Shown here: piece by piece, positions 48,201 to 61,345 of the stretch
Numbering within the stretch: position 1 is the first letter of the stretch
Layout of the letters: every line of letters starts with the position of its first letter
Assembly: GCA_030549775.1 (NCBI GenBank)
Contig: CM060174.1
Span: forward strand, 53,880,707 to 53,944,706
Length of the DNA stretch: 64,000 nt
DNA from: Tamarix chinensis
Lineage: Eukaryota; Streptophyta; Magnoliopsida; Caryophyllales; Tamaricaceae
Direction of reading: 5' to 3'
The notes under the pieces: generated by a model
What the model was told of the DNA's origin: nothing
The model's input: the letters and a program-made list of their open reading frames with translations, nothing else
Database searches by the model: none
Translations under genes and position numbers: made by a program

Positions 48201-48351
48201 ATCGATATATATAAAATTGTTTTATATATAGTAACATCCCATTACCCCACTTCCATCGACCAAACATGCAAAATCACCACGAAAAAAAATTCTTAGAGCC
48301 TCGGATCCAACTAAATTTGGTTTCCTCCATTTTAATTTAAATGGGTGCCTA

Positions 48352-48963
48352 CCCTATTTTAATTTTCTTACCTAATTTGAATTATTTGTAAATAAAAATA
48401 ATTTCAATCGATATCTATTATAAATGTATCTAAAATATATAAATTATATATACTAACGAATCTTTTTAAATCAATAATATATTATTCATTTCCAAGCAAA
48501 TATTTTTTTGTGAGAAGTATAGGTCAACGTAGGCATTATTTTACTGTTTCAAATATTTTCGAATCAAATTTATATCGTTTCACTCAGAGGATACTGTATA
48601 GTTTTGGTTATTTGGAAAACAAATCTTTACTCGATGGAAAACAAATTTTGTCCATATCTCCAGGCATATATTTTTCTATCGAGTAAAAACTTATTTTTCA
48701 AATAATAATACTACACAGTATCCTCTGAGTGAAACAATACAAATTTGATTTGAAAAGATTTGAAAGAGTAAAATAATGCCTACAATAACCTATATTTCTG
48801 ACAAAAAAATATTTGCTTGGAAATGAATCATATATTATTGATTTAAAAAGATTCGTTGGTATATATAATTTATATTTTTTATATATATTTATAATAGATA
48901 TTGATTGAAACTATTTTTATTTACAAATAATTTAATTTAGTTAAGAAAATTAACATAGGGTCG
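48352..48963. mobile_element. Foldback element, about 610 bp
   Basis: Near-perfect long palindrome. ACCCTATTTTAATTTTCTTA on the left pairs with TAAGAAAATTAACATAGGGT on the right, and pairing continues to a centre near 48,650. No coding region and no target-site duplication seen. It may be an independent MITE or two Mutator-like ends lying head to head. Confidence 0.75.
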
Positions 48964-50361
48964 GCTTCTTTATTTTTTTTCCTCCCTCGCCCACCCAGTT
49001 CTTCCCCTCTCTTTTCCTTTCTTTTTTTCCCCCGACTGGCTATAATAGTGGCATAAGGTACTATCATTATTAGTTTTGTTTTTTTTGAGCTCGAGATACA
49101 AATAAGACCGATCCATAGGTGAATAATAATGGGCAGGTGCCTTGTGTCCTAGAGATCGTTCCACTAACGAATAATAATGGCCAAGTGCATTATGCTCTGG
49201 TTATTTTTCGGTCCACTAGCTATAATAGTGGGGGATCTCAAGCTCAACAAAACAAACCTAATGATGATAAGTCATGGGAAATATATTATTTACTTACAGT
49301 GAAACATCACGAGAGTTGAGGCCAGACCGGTCCATCGGTGAATAATAGTGGTCAGGTGCCTTGTGGCTGGAGGTCGTTCCATCGAACAATAATAGTGTCT
49401 AGGTGCATTTTGCCCTGTTTTTTTTTCGTCTATAGCTATAATAATGGGGGATTTCAAGCTTAAAAAAACAAACCTAATGATGATAAGCCATGAGAAAGAT
49501 ATTATTTACTTATAGTGAAGTACCATGAGAGTCAGGGCCAGACCGGTGTACTAGCGAATAATAGTGGCCAAGTGCCTTGTGCCCTAGAGACCGTTCCACC
49601 GGCAAATAATAATGGTCAGGTGCATTCTACCCTCAGTGTTTCGTGGTCCACCAACTATAATAATGGGGTTCCCGTACTCGCATGGTCTTATAGTGAGAAT
49701 GGTGTAAAATGGAAATAATTACCCGAGATCTAATGGTTATGTCTAACTGAACTGGATCACTGCTTGCACGATTTATCTTTCATGCATGGCTTTGTCCTCG
49801 TGATTACCTGCTTGTGTTATCTATCTTTCATGTATGGCTTTAGCTGCATGGTTACCTTACTAAATACGTAGCGTACTGATCGCCCATTTCATGGGTGTCA
49901 CTCATTCCCATGAGCAGAGGTCCCTTCTGAGTTGGTGAGATTAAGATAGGAGATGTTGTGTTTGATGCCTACGATGCATTTGTGGCATTAGGCGAGGCTG
50001 AGTGTTGATCATTTGGACTTGGCATGGGGCCCAAGAGTGAGTATAGTCTAGAATCATCTTTTCAAGTTTTTCTCCTATCTTCCTATTTGTATTGTTCTTT
50101 CCCCTCAGGGGCTCTAACGTTGTATTAATTTTCATTTCTGTAATGACTCATTAATTGCACACTTTGATTTCCCTTTTCAACTATGAACCATTATGTTTTA
50201 TGTCCTAATCAATTTTTTAACTCATAAAATTTCTACCCTTGTGGTCAGTGTGAGACTGGTTAGAGGCTAGGCTTGTACTGATCACATCGGTAACACCCCC
50301 GTCTTGGTATATGGTTTTGCTTAAACGAAAATTTTCAATTGTGATTTTTGGGTGTGTTATA
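48964..50361 (+). mobile_element. Fragment E of the giant LTR family
   Basis: A short CT-rich piece, then ACCGGTCCA...AATAATAGTGG tandem repeats (49,105-49,670), the conserved block TACGTAGCGTACTGATCGCC (about 49,866), and a 3' end GGGTGTGTTATA where intact copies have GTTACA. The 5' two-thirds is missing. No matching 5 bp duplication on the left. Confidence 0.7.
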
Positions 50362-50509
50362 GAGAGTATATAAAACAATAATTTTCAAGTCATTTGGGTT
50401 CAACATAGATTTGGGGTAGGTCATCTTCAGGTCAAGGTTAGGCTCGAACATTTGGCCTAGGTTGGGCTCGAGGGCGGCGATCAACATTTATGCCATCAGG
50501 CCACTTATA

Positions 50510-50960
50510 ATTTCCATATGTGAGTTAAATGAATTGACGTATAGTTCCATATATATTACCTGGTACAATGTGATAGGAGATAAGAACTGTGGTTTTAGGG
50601 TATTGTCATGTATTGCATTAGGAGATGAACATTAGCTATATGATAGTTGTATGAGAATGCGTTTGTATATGATACTCTTGATCAAGTTTTCAATACTATT
50701 GTTCACTAGAAGGGCCAGCTCTAATGGGAAATTGGATGAAAATGTCAGATATTAGTCATGTCATTGCAACCCATTTTTGTTTATTGTTTAAATAATACTC
50801 AATAAATGTGTGCAATTCATTCCTACCGTTAGTGGCACATTATGGGATTTAAGATTATAAGAATGGAGTAACTATATGGTTTTTGGAACACATGATTCAT
50901 TATATATTGGTTTGTGGATGTTTTATGTCCTTTTTTTCCATATAAATATTATATCAATGT
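50510..50960 (+). pseudogene. Second OTU-like MULE tail fragment
   Basis: Plus-strand reading NVIGDKNCGFRVLSCIALGD at about 50,567, homologous to the OTU-like tail at 44,000-43,750 on the other strand. Here the catalytic Cys codon TGT (50,588-50,590) is kept. Stops follow soon after. The adjoining sequence (for example TTCCTACCGTTAGTGGCACA) also matches the other copy. Non-functional fragment of a related element. Confidence 0.65.
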
Positions 50961-51465
50961 TAGTTTTTATAATATTTTTTTTAACAAGCATATCGCTTGG
51001 ATAATTTTTTACTCCTACCATCATATACAAATTGAAATAGATATCGTGATAGTAGTGTTTTAATATGGAATATATTATATTTTTTAATATTCCAACAATG
51101 ACGTTCTTTGGTACATGATAGCATGCATGGACTACTTTCTCTATATTTAGACCCAACTTTTATTTAGAATTGTAGTAATTTTTCTTTGTTTATTTGTATT
51201 TGACATTTGAAACATCTACGTGATGATTTTTTGTTGATATGTGTTTATCTTCATATTACCCTGCCATAATGGTTTTGTAATTTTCTATTACAAGAGTGCA
51301 TATCTTAAGTTTTGTATGTTTTGTTAGATATCTTAGATATACGCTATCTCAAGGATATATTTTCCGGCAAATTCACCACTTTTAACATGTACTAACTAGA
51401 TATCAATGTAACTTCTAGGGAAGATCAGCTACACCAAATAACTACCTACTACAACTACTACTACT

Positions 51466-51665
51466 ACAAAAAACAAAAAACAAATAGACAGTCGTTAGAA
51501 AAATAGTATACAAAGCGGTTTGTAACCGCCGCCTAATCAATTGTCGTTTATAATATACACAGTGGTTTGAAAATCCCATCATATAATGTTTTAAATTTGG
51601 TTTGAAAATTATTAGTACCAAAATATATATAACGATTTAGATAAAAATAATACCTTATAATATAC
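51466..51665 (+). mobile_element. CACTA (En/Spm) transposon end fragment
   Basis: CTACTACAAAAAAC is one base from the CACTACAAAAAA terminus. It is followed by subterminal motifs GCGGTTTGTAACCGCCGCC and AGTGGTTTGAAAA, typical of CACTA ends. The rest of the element is absent; LTR B begins just to the right. Confidence 0.5.
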
Positions 51666-52729
51666 ACATATATGACAGTCATAGATCAAATCAACCATAA
51701 GTCACCTCTCTATTTTCCACCTAACATCTCTTCTTTCCCATGGCACCTATACTCATCCCTCATATAAAAATTTTCCACTCTTATCCCATACTCCACTCTT
51801 CCTTAATTATTTTTACTTTCACATTTCCCCTCGGATTAAGGTTTCCTCCCAAAACCCTAATCAGGTCCCCTATACACCCTTATGCCAACCTACGTACTAT
51901 TTTTCACCACAAGTCTCCAATCACTCCACAACTTTTCCCTTACCTTACTTACATCCTAAGAAAACTTTTCTCACATAAAGATCATCCCCATGTAGACTCC
52001 ATTCATCTCATGCAAACCCTAGAAATTTCCCATGTAAAATTCATATCACTTATTCATTTTGATCATAACCTCCTTTTATTTTCCCCTAATGGATCATGAG
52101 ATAATTAGGTCAATCTCATGTCCCTCTTAGGCAACTCACTTCCCATTTCTTCCTTTTTTATCCTTTCACTCCACATCATATTAGTAAACATCCTAGAATG
52201 CATGTCCTAGAGGGTCACGCCATATAACATCACAAACACAACATAACAATCATTATACACATGCCATAAGGAAATCACACAAGTGTACCTCAACTCAAAG
52301 CTGCGCTACAAGTAATTAGTCATCATAATCATAAAGTACACAACATGGCATAACACATGGCACACAAGGCACATAATACATATATAGTTGTTCTTAGCCA
52401 CATCCTTACCTAATAAGACATCAGTCTTGGAGCACATTCCTACGCCTCCTTAGTATTTTGACTTGAATAACCTATATGAGGGAAATACTATAGGTTAACT
52501 TCCCTCTAACCAAAATTACCATTATTCCTACTTTACCCTTATCATAACCTACTACTAGGGCTAATAATGATAATAGTACTTTTATAAGTAAAAGTATGGT
52601 TATTATTCATAAGGTAGCTAATCATGCTACTACTACTAAAAAATAAGTCTTAATAGCTACAACGATTTATGTTAAAGTAATTATAGCAATATTTATATTA
52701 TTTAATGTAATAGCTTCAATATTAATAAT

Positions 52730-53250
52730 AATGATAATAGTAGTAGTGGTAGTGATAATATTAATAACAACCCAAATCCTAGTAATAATAATAGTGATAT
52801 TAGTAATACAAAAGTAATGACCATAACGATAATAATAATAATAATAATAATGCTAGGAGTGATAGTAAGGTTAGCGATGTATGAAATATTAACAAAAGTG
52901 ACAAGGTAATAATAATAATAATAATTATTATTATTATTATTATTATTATAATGTTAAGAATAATACTAATAATAATAATCGAAATGGTAGTACTAATATA
53001 ATGATTAAAATATTTACAATAATAATAAAAATAATAATGTGCCAAAGTTATCGTTAATAATAATAGTAAGAACAACAACAACAACAACAATAATAAAGTT
53101 GTAGACCCTTAATAATAATAATATCAATTATAATTATTCCAAAGTTAGATTAAATAATAATAATGATATAGGTAATAATAGTAGTAGTAGTAATCATAAT
53201 AATGATAATAATAATAATAATAAGAATAATACTAATAATACTACTAAATA
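52730..53250. repeat. (TAA)n trinucleotide block in LTR B
   Basis: Interrupted TAA runs, the complement of the (TTA)n block in LTRs A and C. Open frames here are artefacts. Confidence 0.9.
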
Positions 53251-53716
53251 TAACTGACGCTTGTATAAAAAGGGTTTAGGGGTTGGGCAAGTTAGAGTAC
53301 CACCTAGTGACAGTGGCGGCATTGGCGGCAGCGGCGGCGGAAGGAGAAGAGAGGTGGAGAGATGGTGGTGGAGGGAGGAGAAAGGAGGAAGAGAGGGTGC
53401 CCTGGTTGTTCTGGAGGGCAGAGGGGGTGTTGGTTGTGGCGGGATTGGTGGTGGGCGGTGGTGCGAAGGGCGGCGGGGGCCGATGAGGGGCTGATGGGGA
53501 GGGAGACTTTGCACGGCCGGGGTGGCTCGTGTAGGCTAAACCAAGGGAGGAGGGAGGCTTAGTTTGGTAGAGGGTGATGTAGGGAAGGGTTTAGTGGGTT
53601 GCTTGGGTGGCATCGATGGGTGGAAATGACCGGGCGATTGTCTAAACTAGAGGTGGCACAAGGGCTAGTTTTCTGGGCTACGAATCAAAAAGGTTCGATG
53701 ATGGCTGCCCTTGGGG

Positions 53717-53724
53717 TATTTATA
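53717..53724 (-). promoter_or_regulatory. TATA box of LTR B
   Basis: TATAAATA on the minus strand, about 880 bp from the LTR start, in the shared GGCCTATAAAT context. Confidence 0.6.
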
Positions 53725-55799
53725 GGCCAAATGAGGAGGGAAAACAACGGGAGGCAAAGGAAGGTAGGGGCAAGTACGGTAGCCACGCTGGCCAGCGTTG
53801 GCAAGTTGGCACAGGTCTACCATTGCAAGGTTGTGTTTGGTCGGGGAGGAGAAAGGAGTAGGGGTAGGCACGTGTGAGGAGAGATGAGGGTCGATCGGGT
53901 CAAGATGGGATAGGAGAATGGCGGGGGGAGAGAGAGAGAAGGTAGGCAGGCGACGCAAGGGGTTGGTCGGTGGAGGCGGCTAGGTAGTTGCAGGGGTAGG
54001 CTGCGAATTGCAGCTCTAGGGTCGGGGAAGAAGGAAAGGGCAAAGAAGGGGGTTGGATCGGGCTGGTCTAAGGGAGAGAAAAAGAAAAGAAAAGAAGGGA
54101 ACTGATTGGGTTGGGCAACGAGAAGAAGGAGAGGTGGGTGTGTGGGTGTGGGCTGTGCCAAAGGAGAAGGGGGAAAAGGTAATTGAGCCACAAGGGGCTA
54201 GCCCAATCGGGGAAGTAAGGAATAAAAGAAGAGAGAAAGGAGGGAGAGAAATAAAAAGGAAAAAGAAGGGAAAATGGAAGAAAAAGAAAAAGGGAAAGGA
54301 AAAATAGATTGGTTGGGTGTTTAGGTTATTTTGGTATTTTTGACTATTTAAAATAATAATATTTAGAAAAAATAATAATTAAATCACTTTTTAGATTAAT
54401 TTGGGCTATTTTGAATAAAATTTTCCAAGTTCCATTTTAATTAGCAAAACACCCTAATTTTTTAATTAAATTATTTATTATTTTCCTCCTTATTTTGCCT
54501 TAATTTCCTCCTCCTATTTTAATAAAATAATTAATTTAATTAATTTCTCTAATAGTTCCTTATTTGGCTATAATTTCCAAAATTAAGGTTTTGGAGTATT
54601 TTAGTTATCCCTTCATCACTCTTACTTACTATCCCCTCTTCTACATGACACACATCCAACATAACCTGTGACCCTGAGACTTCCTCCCCAACTTTTCCCA
54701 CTCACCATGAGAACCTCAAACTCTTTTGCACGTGGTTCCAGGCTCGCCCCTCATAACTCTGGCTCTACCCCTTTTTACTCTCTAAGGTTTCCCTTCGAAA
54801 CTCTAATTTAGCCTATGTGGCCTTACTTCCTCTGATCCTACACAACCCATACTCTTCCTTGCTACCAAAACCATCACTTCCATTGTACCACACCTGACAT
54901 CATGACCTCGCTACCCAACTTCTGCACATGATCATAAAAACCCTAGTTCGATCCCTGAAACCCTAGTACTTCTCCTTTCTTTTATGTCACCCCTCAACAC
55001 CCAAAAACCTTTTCTCACTTGACTCACCTTTTCTCCATGTGACACCCCTTTCACTATTTATTCCCCATTATGATCATTTCCATTAGTTTTCCCTTCCTTG
55101 CACACTTCACTCACTTGGGATTTCCTCCCAAAACCCTAGTTAAGTCCCCCATATATCCTTACACCAACCCACATACTATTTTTCACATATGGACCCCAAA
55201 TCACCCTAACAATCCTTTCCTTACCTTACTTAACCCTCAAGTCAAAATTTTCCATGTAAAGGTCATCCTCATGAAAATCCTAGACTCCCCATGCATGTTT
55301 TGGTCCTGTCCCTTGATTTATTCCCATTATTCCTCCTTTTTTCCACCCATAGGTCATAAGGTATTTAGGCAATCCTTACCATCCTCTAGTCAACTCACTT
55401 TCCTCAATCTTTTTCATTCTCTCACAACCACATCACACTATTTAAGGCTTTCTATCATGCATATCATGAGGGGCATTATTACATCCAATTATAAGTAACA
55501 ATACCGCATTACACATGTCACAAAACACACGCAACTTACCCTAGCTCCATGCTTAGCAAGCTGCGCTACAAGAGCATAATCCATAATATATAAAGCACAC
55601 ACATCAAATCAACACGCATAACACATTTTCACAACATTAGACCGTAACTATATCCTTAACTAAAATAGCACCAGGCTTGGAGCACTCTCTTATGTCTCCT
55701 TTGGGTTTGAACTTGGTTCTCCTATAAGAGGAAAATGCTAGGGTTAACTTCCCTCTTACCAACTTTATCATTATTTCCTACTTATCTTTATCATAACCT

Positions 55800-55966
55800 A
55801 GTATTGGGGATAATAATAATAGTAGTAGCTTTATTAGTAAAAATAGGAGTATTATTCTTAAAATGGTTAATCATGCTATTATTAGTTAAAATAGGTTTAG
55901 GTAGTTATAATGGTTTATGATAAAGTATTATTAACAATATTAACAATACTAAAGATAATAACTTTA

Positions 55967-55998
<32 letters not shown>

Positions 55999-56065
55999 CA
56001 TAATAATAATAATAATAATAATAATAATCATAATGATGACGATGATGATGATGATGATGATGATG

Positions 56066-56124
<59 letters not shown>

Positions 56125-56330
56125 AGTAATAACAATAGTAGTAACGATAATAATTATAATAATAGTAGCAATAATAATAGTAGTAGTAGTAGTAGTAATG
56201 ATAATGATAATAATAATAATAATAATAATAATAGTAATAATAGTTTGAATAATAATAATAATAATAATAATACTATTAATAATAGTACTAGTAACGTCAA
56301 TATTAACAACAACAACAACACTACTAATAA
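55800..56330. repeat. (TAA/TGA)n trinucleotide block in LTR D
   Basis: Runs of ATA, ATG and GTA. The poly-Ile/Met open frame here is an artefact of the repeat. Confidence 0.9.
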
Positions 56331-56975
56331 AAGAAAATAATAATTACACTAATTATACTTAAGGGCTAGGAAGGTTAGGGCACAATCTAAAGGTGGTGGC
56401 AACGACGCACGACGACAATGGTGGTGGAAGTGGGGGTTAGAGAGGTGGATTTTTAGGGCTAGAAGAGGGAGAGTGAGATGGTGGTTGTGGTGGTGGTGGA
56501 TTCTTTGGGTTGTTGAGAGGGTTGGAGTGGTGGTGGTGGCGCGACAAGGGTGGCGGCGTAGGTGGTGGTTGTTGTGGTGGCTAAAGGTGGTGGAGAAGGA
56601 GGGAGGGTGAAGGAGAGGGAGAAAGGGAGTAAGAAAGGTAAGGGGAAGTAGAGGAAGCTCTGCTGAGTGGATTGGGTGGCAGGAGAGGCAGTGGTTGCTG
56701 CAAAGAAGGTGGCGCACGATTGCGAGAGGGAAAGGATGGGTGCAATGTGGTTGGTTGGGCAGCCGACTTTGCATGGTTGGGGTGGCTGGTGTAGGGGGAA
56801 CTAGGGGTGGTTGAGTGGTATGGTTCAGTAGAGGGTAATGTAGGGAAGATTTTGGGCAGTGTTTCGGGTGGCGATGTTTGGTAACGACCAGGGATGGTGT
56901 CTGAAGCTGCGGTGGTGCAAGGATGTTAGATTTTTTGGGCAGGGGAAAAGGGACCGAATGGGATCGATTGGGGGC

Positions 56976-56982
56976 ATTTATA
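56976..56982 (-). promoter_or_regulatory. TATA box of LTR D
   Basis: TATAAAT on the minus strand in the context GGCCTATAAAT, at the family position. Confidence 0.55.
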
Positions 56983-58027
56983 GGCCATTAGAGGGAGGAT
57001 AAGACAAAGGGGGAAGAGGAAAAGGGGTAGGTGGGCAGAGCTCACGGGCAGGCGGTGGCAGGCCTGTACGAGCTTGTAATCTTGCATGGCATATTCGGTT
57101 GGGGAGGAAAAAGGAAAGGGAAGAAGGTACGCGAGGGGCAGTGCAGGTAGGTCGGGGCTAAAAAGGGAAAGGAAAAGGATAGGGAGAGAGAGAGAGGGAG
57201 GTGTAGGCCGATAGGAGGAAGGATGACGACAGTTGTAGCCTGACCTGCAACTTAGGGACAGTGTAGAAGGGAGGAAGAAGACGGTAGGCAGGATGACCGG
57301 TCTGGAGGAAAAAGAAAAGAAAGAAAAAGGAGGGGAGAACTAGGTAGCTGAGGGGAGGAAAAAAAGGAATAGCGAGCTGGACTGCACTAGAGAGAGAAGA
57401 GAGGGAGGGGAGTTGGGCCGCGAGGGGGGTTGGCCTAAACCGGGGAAGAAGGGGAAAAAAGAACAGGAGAAAGGAGGAAAAGAGGAAAGAAAAAGGGAAA
57501 AGAAAAAAGGAAGGAAAAGGGGAAAAGGAAAAATAGGTTGGTTGTGGGTATTTAGAATGTTTTGGTATTTTTAAATATTTCAAAATAATAAAAATTAGTA
57601 AAATAATAATTAAATTCCTTTTTATATTAATTTAGGATAATTTTTCCTAAATTCTATTTTTAACTAGCAAAATAATCTAATCTTTTCAAATTAAATCATT
57701 TATTATTTTTCTCTTGATTTTGTCTTAAATACTCTCCTTATTGTAATAAAATAATATATTTAATTAATTTCCCAAATAAATTTATAGTTTATCATAACTG
57801 AAATACCCCAAAACCCTAATTTAGGAAATCATGGCCAAATAGGAAATTATTAGGAAATTAATTAATTAAACTATTTTTTTTAGTAAGAGGGAATTAATTA
57901 AGGTAAACCTAGGATGAATTTATAAATATATTTAAATAGGAAAATTTGAGTATTTTTCTAATTAAAATGGAATTTAAGAAAATTCTTTCAAAAAAAAATT
58001 CCTAAGTTAACCTAAAAGGAGAATTTA

Positions 58028-58060
<33 letters not shown>

Positions 58061-58615
58061 TTATATATATATTATTAAGCACCCAAATTACACTAATTAA
58101 GCCAACCACCCTTTTTCCCTCTTTTTCCTTTTTCTTTTCTCTCCTTCTCTTTCTTTTTCCTTCTCTCCTCCCTTCCCCGACTTGGGCCGGCCTCTGGCCC
58201 AAATATCCCCTTCCCTGGCGCAGCCCAGCGCCCCGCACCCTCCTTTCCCCTCCTGGCCGGTTCGGCCTACCATTTTTCTTTCTTCCTTCTTTCTCCCTGG
58301 ACCGCCGGTCCAGTCTCCCTTCTCCCCCCTCTGCGTCGTCTTCTTCCCCCGACACCTGCAACTCCTAGATCGGCGCCGGATTTTCCGCCTTTGATCCCGC
58401 CGTTTGACCATCGTTCTCCTCCTCTCTTTCCCGTCGTCGTCCCCTGTCAAATTGTCTCATTCGGCCATACCTTCCCCTGCCCGCACCATTCCCCTTTCCC
58501 GACAAACATGACCTACCCCGTAGACCTGCGTCGGCCCATTCTCGCCGGCCGGAGCACCATACCCCTCGCCCCCTACTCTCCCACCTTCCTTTGTCGTTTT
58601 AGCCCCCGATTAGCC

Positions 58616-58623
58616 TATAAATA
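58616..58623 (+). promoter_or_regulatory. TATA box of LTR C
   Basis: TATAAATA in AGCCTATAAATAA, 817 bp from the LTR start. Confidence 0.65.
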
Positions 58624-59119
58624 ACCCCAGGAGCTGCCATAATCGGGTTCAAAATTTGGAACCCAGAAAATCCCGTCGTGCGCCACCTCCATTTCAGTTA
58701 GCCCTTCCTCCACCGTCGGTCGCCCTTACCGCCCGACCCAGCCACCAAAATTCTCCCTACACCTCCCTCTACGTAACCCAACCACCAGCTTTCCCCGCCT
58801 TGCCTTGCACGAGCTGCCTTGGCCGTGCGAAACTGCCTCCCCGATCAGCCTATTTGACCCCCCCTCACGCCACCTTCGCGCCGCCAGCGCCGCCCATCCG
58901 CCACCTGCAACACCTCCCTTACCCCCCAAAACAACCAGGGGATCCTACCCTACCACCCTACACCTCCATTTTCCCCTACTTCTCCCTCCCCTAGCCTCCA
59001 CATCCACCTCTCCCATTTCTTCCTTCCTTCCACCGCCGCCGCCGCCGCCGGCACCACCACACCACCAGGTTGCCTTCCACCTCCTTGGACCCTAAACCCT
59101 GACTAATGAAAGTTTAATA

Positions 59120-59273
59120 ATTTTAATTAGTATTATTATGATTATTATTATTATTATTATCATTATTATGATTATTCTATTAGTATTATTATTACTATTA
59201 TTATTATTATTGTCATTATCATTGTCATCCTTATGATTGTCGTCACTACTACTACTACTGCTACTACTACTAC

Positions 59274-59313
<40 letters not shown>

Positions 59314-59376
59314 GTTATTACCCCTATCGATATTATTATTATTTCCACTTCTATTGTCATCATCATTATGATCCTC

Positions 59377-59412
<36 letters not shown>

Positions 59413-59721
59413 ATTACTATTATCATTATCATTATTATTTCTATTATTATTGTAATTGTCATCGTTACTATTATTACTATTACTATGACCATTGTCTCTA
59501 TTGTTATGATTATTATTATTATCATTAACACTATTATTACTATCATTATCATTTTCATTATCCTTACCATTATTATTGTTACTAGTGTTATTATTATAAT
59601 TTTTGGTATTAACATTACTATGGTTACTACTCTAACTATTATTATCATTGTTATTATCTCTATTATTATTATTATTATTATTATAACTATTAGTATTATT
59701 ACCATTATTGCTATTATTGTT

Positions 59722-59770
<49 letters not shown>

Positions 59771-59775
59771 GTAGT
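59120..59775. repeat. (TTA)n trinucleotide block in LTR C
   Basis: Roughly 650 bp of TTA/TCA/TTG triplets, open in several frames only because of the repeat. Confidence 0.92.
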
Positions 59776-60984
59776 AAAACTGACACCCTTACTTTAATAC
59801 TACGAGTATTATTAAAACTTACTTTGATTAGTGGGGAGTCGATTAACTATCTTAAGAACAATAACCACCCTACCTTTTTATTTATAAACTACTAGTTATT
59901 ATATTAGCCTTAGTATTAGGCCATGATAGGGGTAAGATAGAAATTTTGGTAATTCCGATAGATGGAGATTAACTTATAGTATTTCCCTCTTATAGGTGAA
60001 TTGAGTGAGAACTTTCGAGAGGCGTAGGAGCGTGCTCCAAGCCCGGCGCCGATCTAGGTAAGGGTCTAACTAAGGCCACTTGTGTGATATGTGAACTATT
60101 GATTGTGGATGTCTTATATGCTCATGTGGTGTACTTATGTGTTATGCTTTAAATGTCATTATCTTATATGCCTTACGTGTAGCGCAGCATGGATCCAGGT
60201 ACGTCTGTGTGATTACCCGTGTTATGTTTAATGTGAATGTGCTTCAATTTATGATGTGCTGTGGCCTTAGGACATGCATGCTAGGGAATTGGGTGTGGTG
60301 ACGTATTTTGGGACCATGACAGAGAAGAGTGAAAAGAAAATAACAAAAATGGGGGAATAAGTCGGTTAGAGGAGGGATGGGAGAAATAAGGGTTGCATGG
60401 GGTGGTCACGGTCTGCATGAGGGCAAACCTTACATATAGAAAGGTGCCTCGGGGTGTGTGGAAGGTAAGAGAGGTGTTGTTTGGGTGTTTGGGGGCTCCG
60501 AGTGAAAAATAGTACGTGGACCGAAATAAGGGTGCGTAGGAGACGGGGTTAGAGTTTAGAGAGAACTCTAGTTGTCAGTGGAGAGAAAAAAAGGGGGAGT
60601 ATTAAAATAATAAGTGAGGGTTGAACCAAAAGGGGTCGTGTGGTGTAAGGGTGCTAGGAGGGTTCTGGACGCACGAGGCAGGAAAGGGTGGGCCACATAG
60701 GCCCAAGTTAGGGTTTCTGGAGAAAACCCTAAGGAAAGGTAGTGAGTGGACTTGGGGTAAAAGGTGGTGGGCCCAGACCCACACACTTAGGAGACGGGTT
60801 TTCGAAGTTAGCAAGCTAACTAAGGGGAGGATGTCGGGCGAGTTAGGAGGCGCAAAGGTCTCAAGATATGAGATAGGCCCTCTTGGGAGGATGAGTATAG
60901 CCGAAGTAGCCATGCATGTCTAGGGCGGTAACTTGTTGAAAAAGATACCATAAAATACTAATCACTTAAAGAGAAAGATGCTGA

Positions 60985-61345
60985 GCCGGGGCCCAGACCG
61001 GTCCACCGGCGAATAATAGTGGCCAGGAGCCGGGGTGCCCTGGAGACCGTGCCACCGACGAACAATAGTGGTCAGGAGCGTTTTGCCCTGTATGATTTCC
61101 GGTCCACCTGCTATAATAGTGGGGGTTACCGTGCTCAGCAAACCAAATATAAAATCGTTAAGACATGGGAAAGATACTAAATACTTTCAGTGGAACACCA
61201 TGTGAGTCGGGGCCAGACCGGTCCACCGGCAAATAATAGTGGCCAGGAGCGTTTTGCCCTGGAGACCGAACCACCGGCAAATAATAGTGGTCAGGAGCGT
61301 TCTGCCCTGTATATATCTCCGGTCCACCGGCTATAATAGTGGGGC
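60985..61345 (+). repeat. ACCGGTCCACCGGC...AATAATAGTGG tandem repeats in LTR C
   Basis: Six units, well preserved: a near-palindromic CCGGTCCACCGG core, then AATAATAGTGG and CAGGAGCG. Better conserved than the repeats in LTR A or fragment E, consistent with a younger insertion. Confidence 0.85.

Larger units (their letters stand above)
33600..48700. mobile_element. Decayed Mutator-like element region with convergent PMD and transposase pseudogenes
   Basis: A plant-mobile-domain pseudogene (plus strand) and a MuDR/FAR1-type transposase pseudogene (minus strand) converge inside this interval. Terminal regions at 33,606-33,660 and, inverted, 48,712-48,660 show weak similarity (GTAGT, GAAAA and ATAGAAAA blocks). 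Both sides carry TTCGGC-type tandem repeats at a similar depth (34,050-34,330 and 48,110-48,200). No target-site duplication found. Treating it as one element is inference; the limits are approximate. Confidence 0.45.
51680..54603 (-). mobile_element. Giant LTR family copy B, 3'-truncated
   Basis: Minus orientation. The 5' end TAAAATACTCCAAAACC is at 54,603, next to GTTAT (54,604-54,608), a candidate 5 bp duplication with no partner found. Order from the 5' end: AT-rich, AG-rich tract on the plus strand (54,060-54,300), TATA at 53,724, GC-rich block (53,280-53,560), trinucleotide block (52,730-53,250), conserved GTGCTCC block with donor AG|GTAAGG (about 52,410). The CCACCGG repeats and the GTTACA end are absent. 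Confidence 0.7.

Noticed and set aside
49105..49670. CRISPR-like spaced repeats
   Set aside because: Degenerate tandem units in a plant retroelement, without uniform spacers or cas genes.
53194..54307. Pro-rich and Arg/Lys-rich open frames in LTR B, with similar ones in LTRs A, C and D
   Set aside because: They follow base composition (GC-rich and AG-rich blocks), shift frame between copies of the same LTR and match no family.
59172..59895. Long open frames of Ile/Thr/Met on both strands, and similar frames at 39,808-40,103, 52,800-53,090 and 55,910-56,248
   Set aside because: They are translations of trinucleotide repeats and are open in several frames at once. No protein signature.
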